NCBI GenBank assembly: GCA_035392025.1 | Contig: DAOPMC010000027.1 | Location: 1 to 13,503 of the forward strand | Origin: DAOPMC01 sp035392025 | Lineage (GTDB): Bacteria > Bacillota_I > Bacilli_A > RF39 > UBA660 | DNA: 13,503 nt | Direction of reading: 5' to 3' | Part shown: positions 13,289 through 13,503 of the stretch, piece after piece | How positions within the stretch are numbered: position 1 is the stretch's first letter | How the letters are laid out: every line of letters begins with the position of its first letter | Made by a program: the position numbers and the translations under genes | Notes under the pieces: model-generated | What the model was told of the DNA's origin: nothing | Database searches by the model: none | The model's input: only the letters and a program-made list of their open reading frames with translations

Positions 13289-13394
13289 GAAAAACACCTC
13301 CATTTAAATTTTTTTAACGTTATTCGCGTTGTGGTCATAATAGCTTTTGTCCGCGCTTTCCACTTCTTATATATATAAAATATATAGCCCTTAA
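13289..13394 (-). promoter_or_regulatory. rplK 5' leader (about 100 nt)
   Basis: The leader between the predicted start near 13388 and the GTG includes an AT-only inverted stretch (about 13368-13386) and a structure with GTGG (13363-13360) and CCAC (13334-13331) around an AGC/GCT inner stem. This recalls, weakly, the L1 site, and a second L1 control point upstream of rplK is possible. The lower stem is only four pairs. GGAGGTG ends the leader. Confidence 0.4.
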
Positions 13395-13423
13395 ATAATA
13401 ACACTATATATTAAATATTGCAA
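13395..13423 (-). promoter_or_regulatory. Promoter for rplK-rplA
   Basis: Minus-strand TTGCAA (13423-13418), 17-bp spacer, TATTAT (13400-13395) preceded by TGT, giving an extended -10. Start expected near 13388. No terminator stands between here and rplA, so rplK and rplA are likely one transcript. Confidence 0.7.
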
Positions 13424-13449
13424 CTTATTTTTCAAGTCTTTTAGTTAGT

Positions 13450-13500
13450 TATGTTTATCTTATGATAATGTCTTAAGTGTTATCTTTAGAAAATGTCTCA
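13450..13500 (-). repeat. Imperfect direct repeats at the right edge
   Basis: On the minus strand AGACATT-T-TC-TA-AAGATAA recurs 25 nt later as AGACATT-A-TC-AT-AAGATAA, with only a few mismatches over 19 positions. No open reading frame crosses this stretch. Tandem GACATT-TC motifs of this kind resemble the multi-repeat ends of some insertion sequences (IS21-type), but no transposase is in the window. A regulatory array is the alternative. Confidence 0.4.
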
Positions 13501-13503
13501 CTT

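Noticed and set aside
13289..13303. ATG at 13303 as the start of rplK
   Set aside because: The first codons (ATG GAG GTG) are the ribosome site itself. Starting at the GTG at 13288 restores the canonical L11 N-terminus.
13219..13404. 61-codon open frame running from the rplK leader into rplK in another frame
   Set aside because: Its upstream half is the AT-rich leader and its downstream half is out-of-frame L11; no ribosome site stands before its ATG.

Overview
The window is an AT-rich, low-GC Firmicutes/Mollicutes-type chromosomal segment. It carries the L11-L1-L10-L12-RNA polymerase gene cluster on the minus strand, followed by a small set of membrane and lipoprotein genes. Gene order (rplK, rplA, rplJ, rplL, YbxB-type methyltransferase, rpoB, rpoC) matches the Bacillus subtilis cluster, and the sizes of beta (1202 aa) and beta' (1209 aa) are Firmicutes-like, with no large lineage insertions. 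Shine-Dalgarno sites are strong (AAGGAGG, GGAGGTG). Every Trp codon I checked is TGG, and the methyltransferase ends in TGA, so the standard bacterial code is likely. RpoB has Asn at the position equivalent to E. coli His526, a residue known from rifampicin-insensitive Mollicutes. I infer a member of the Bacilli/Mollicutes border groups (Erysipelotrichia, RF39 or Acholeplasma-like), but the species cannot be read from this window.

Layout: 1-136 is a promoter region with a palindrome. 137-958 (+) is a DUF368 polyprenyl-phosphate transporter-like membrane protein. It converges with a membrane-anchored thioredoxin-fold-like protein (955-1455, -), and the two stop codons overlap inside a terminator stem. 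1515-2537 (-) is a LolA/GerS-like lipoprotein with a second C-terminal domain. 2649-2855 (+) is a tiny DUF378 membrane protein. A symmetric terminator at 2854-2882 separates it from the end of rpoC.

2884-13288 (-) is the translation/transcription cluster. rplK and rplA appear to be transcribed from a promoter at about 13395-13423. A hairpin resembling the 23S rRNA L1-binding site overlaps the rplA ribosome binding site, so L1 probably represses its own translation. A perfect TTGACA-17-TATAAT promoter, whose -35 lies in the last codons of rplA, drives an L10 leader/attenuator and then rplJ-rplL. A strong stem with a short U tract after rplL probably reduces read-through into the methyltransferase and rpoBC, and a further promoter (TTGATA-18-TATAAT) lies just upstream of rpoB. 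rpoB and rpoC overlap by one base (TAATG), which should couple their translation.

The cluster thus shows stacked control: L1 at translation, L10-L12 at transcription attenuation, and separate promoter plus attenuator tuning of polymerase against ribosomal stalk genes. Unusual features are an L11 with a roughly 60-residue acidic tail, an acidic tail on RpoB, the rifampicin-site substitution, and a terminator built from two overlapping gene ends. I see no tRNA, rRNA, CRISPR array or intact mobile element.
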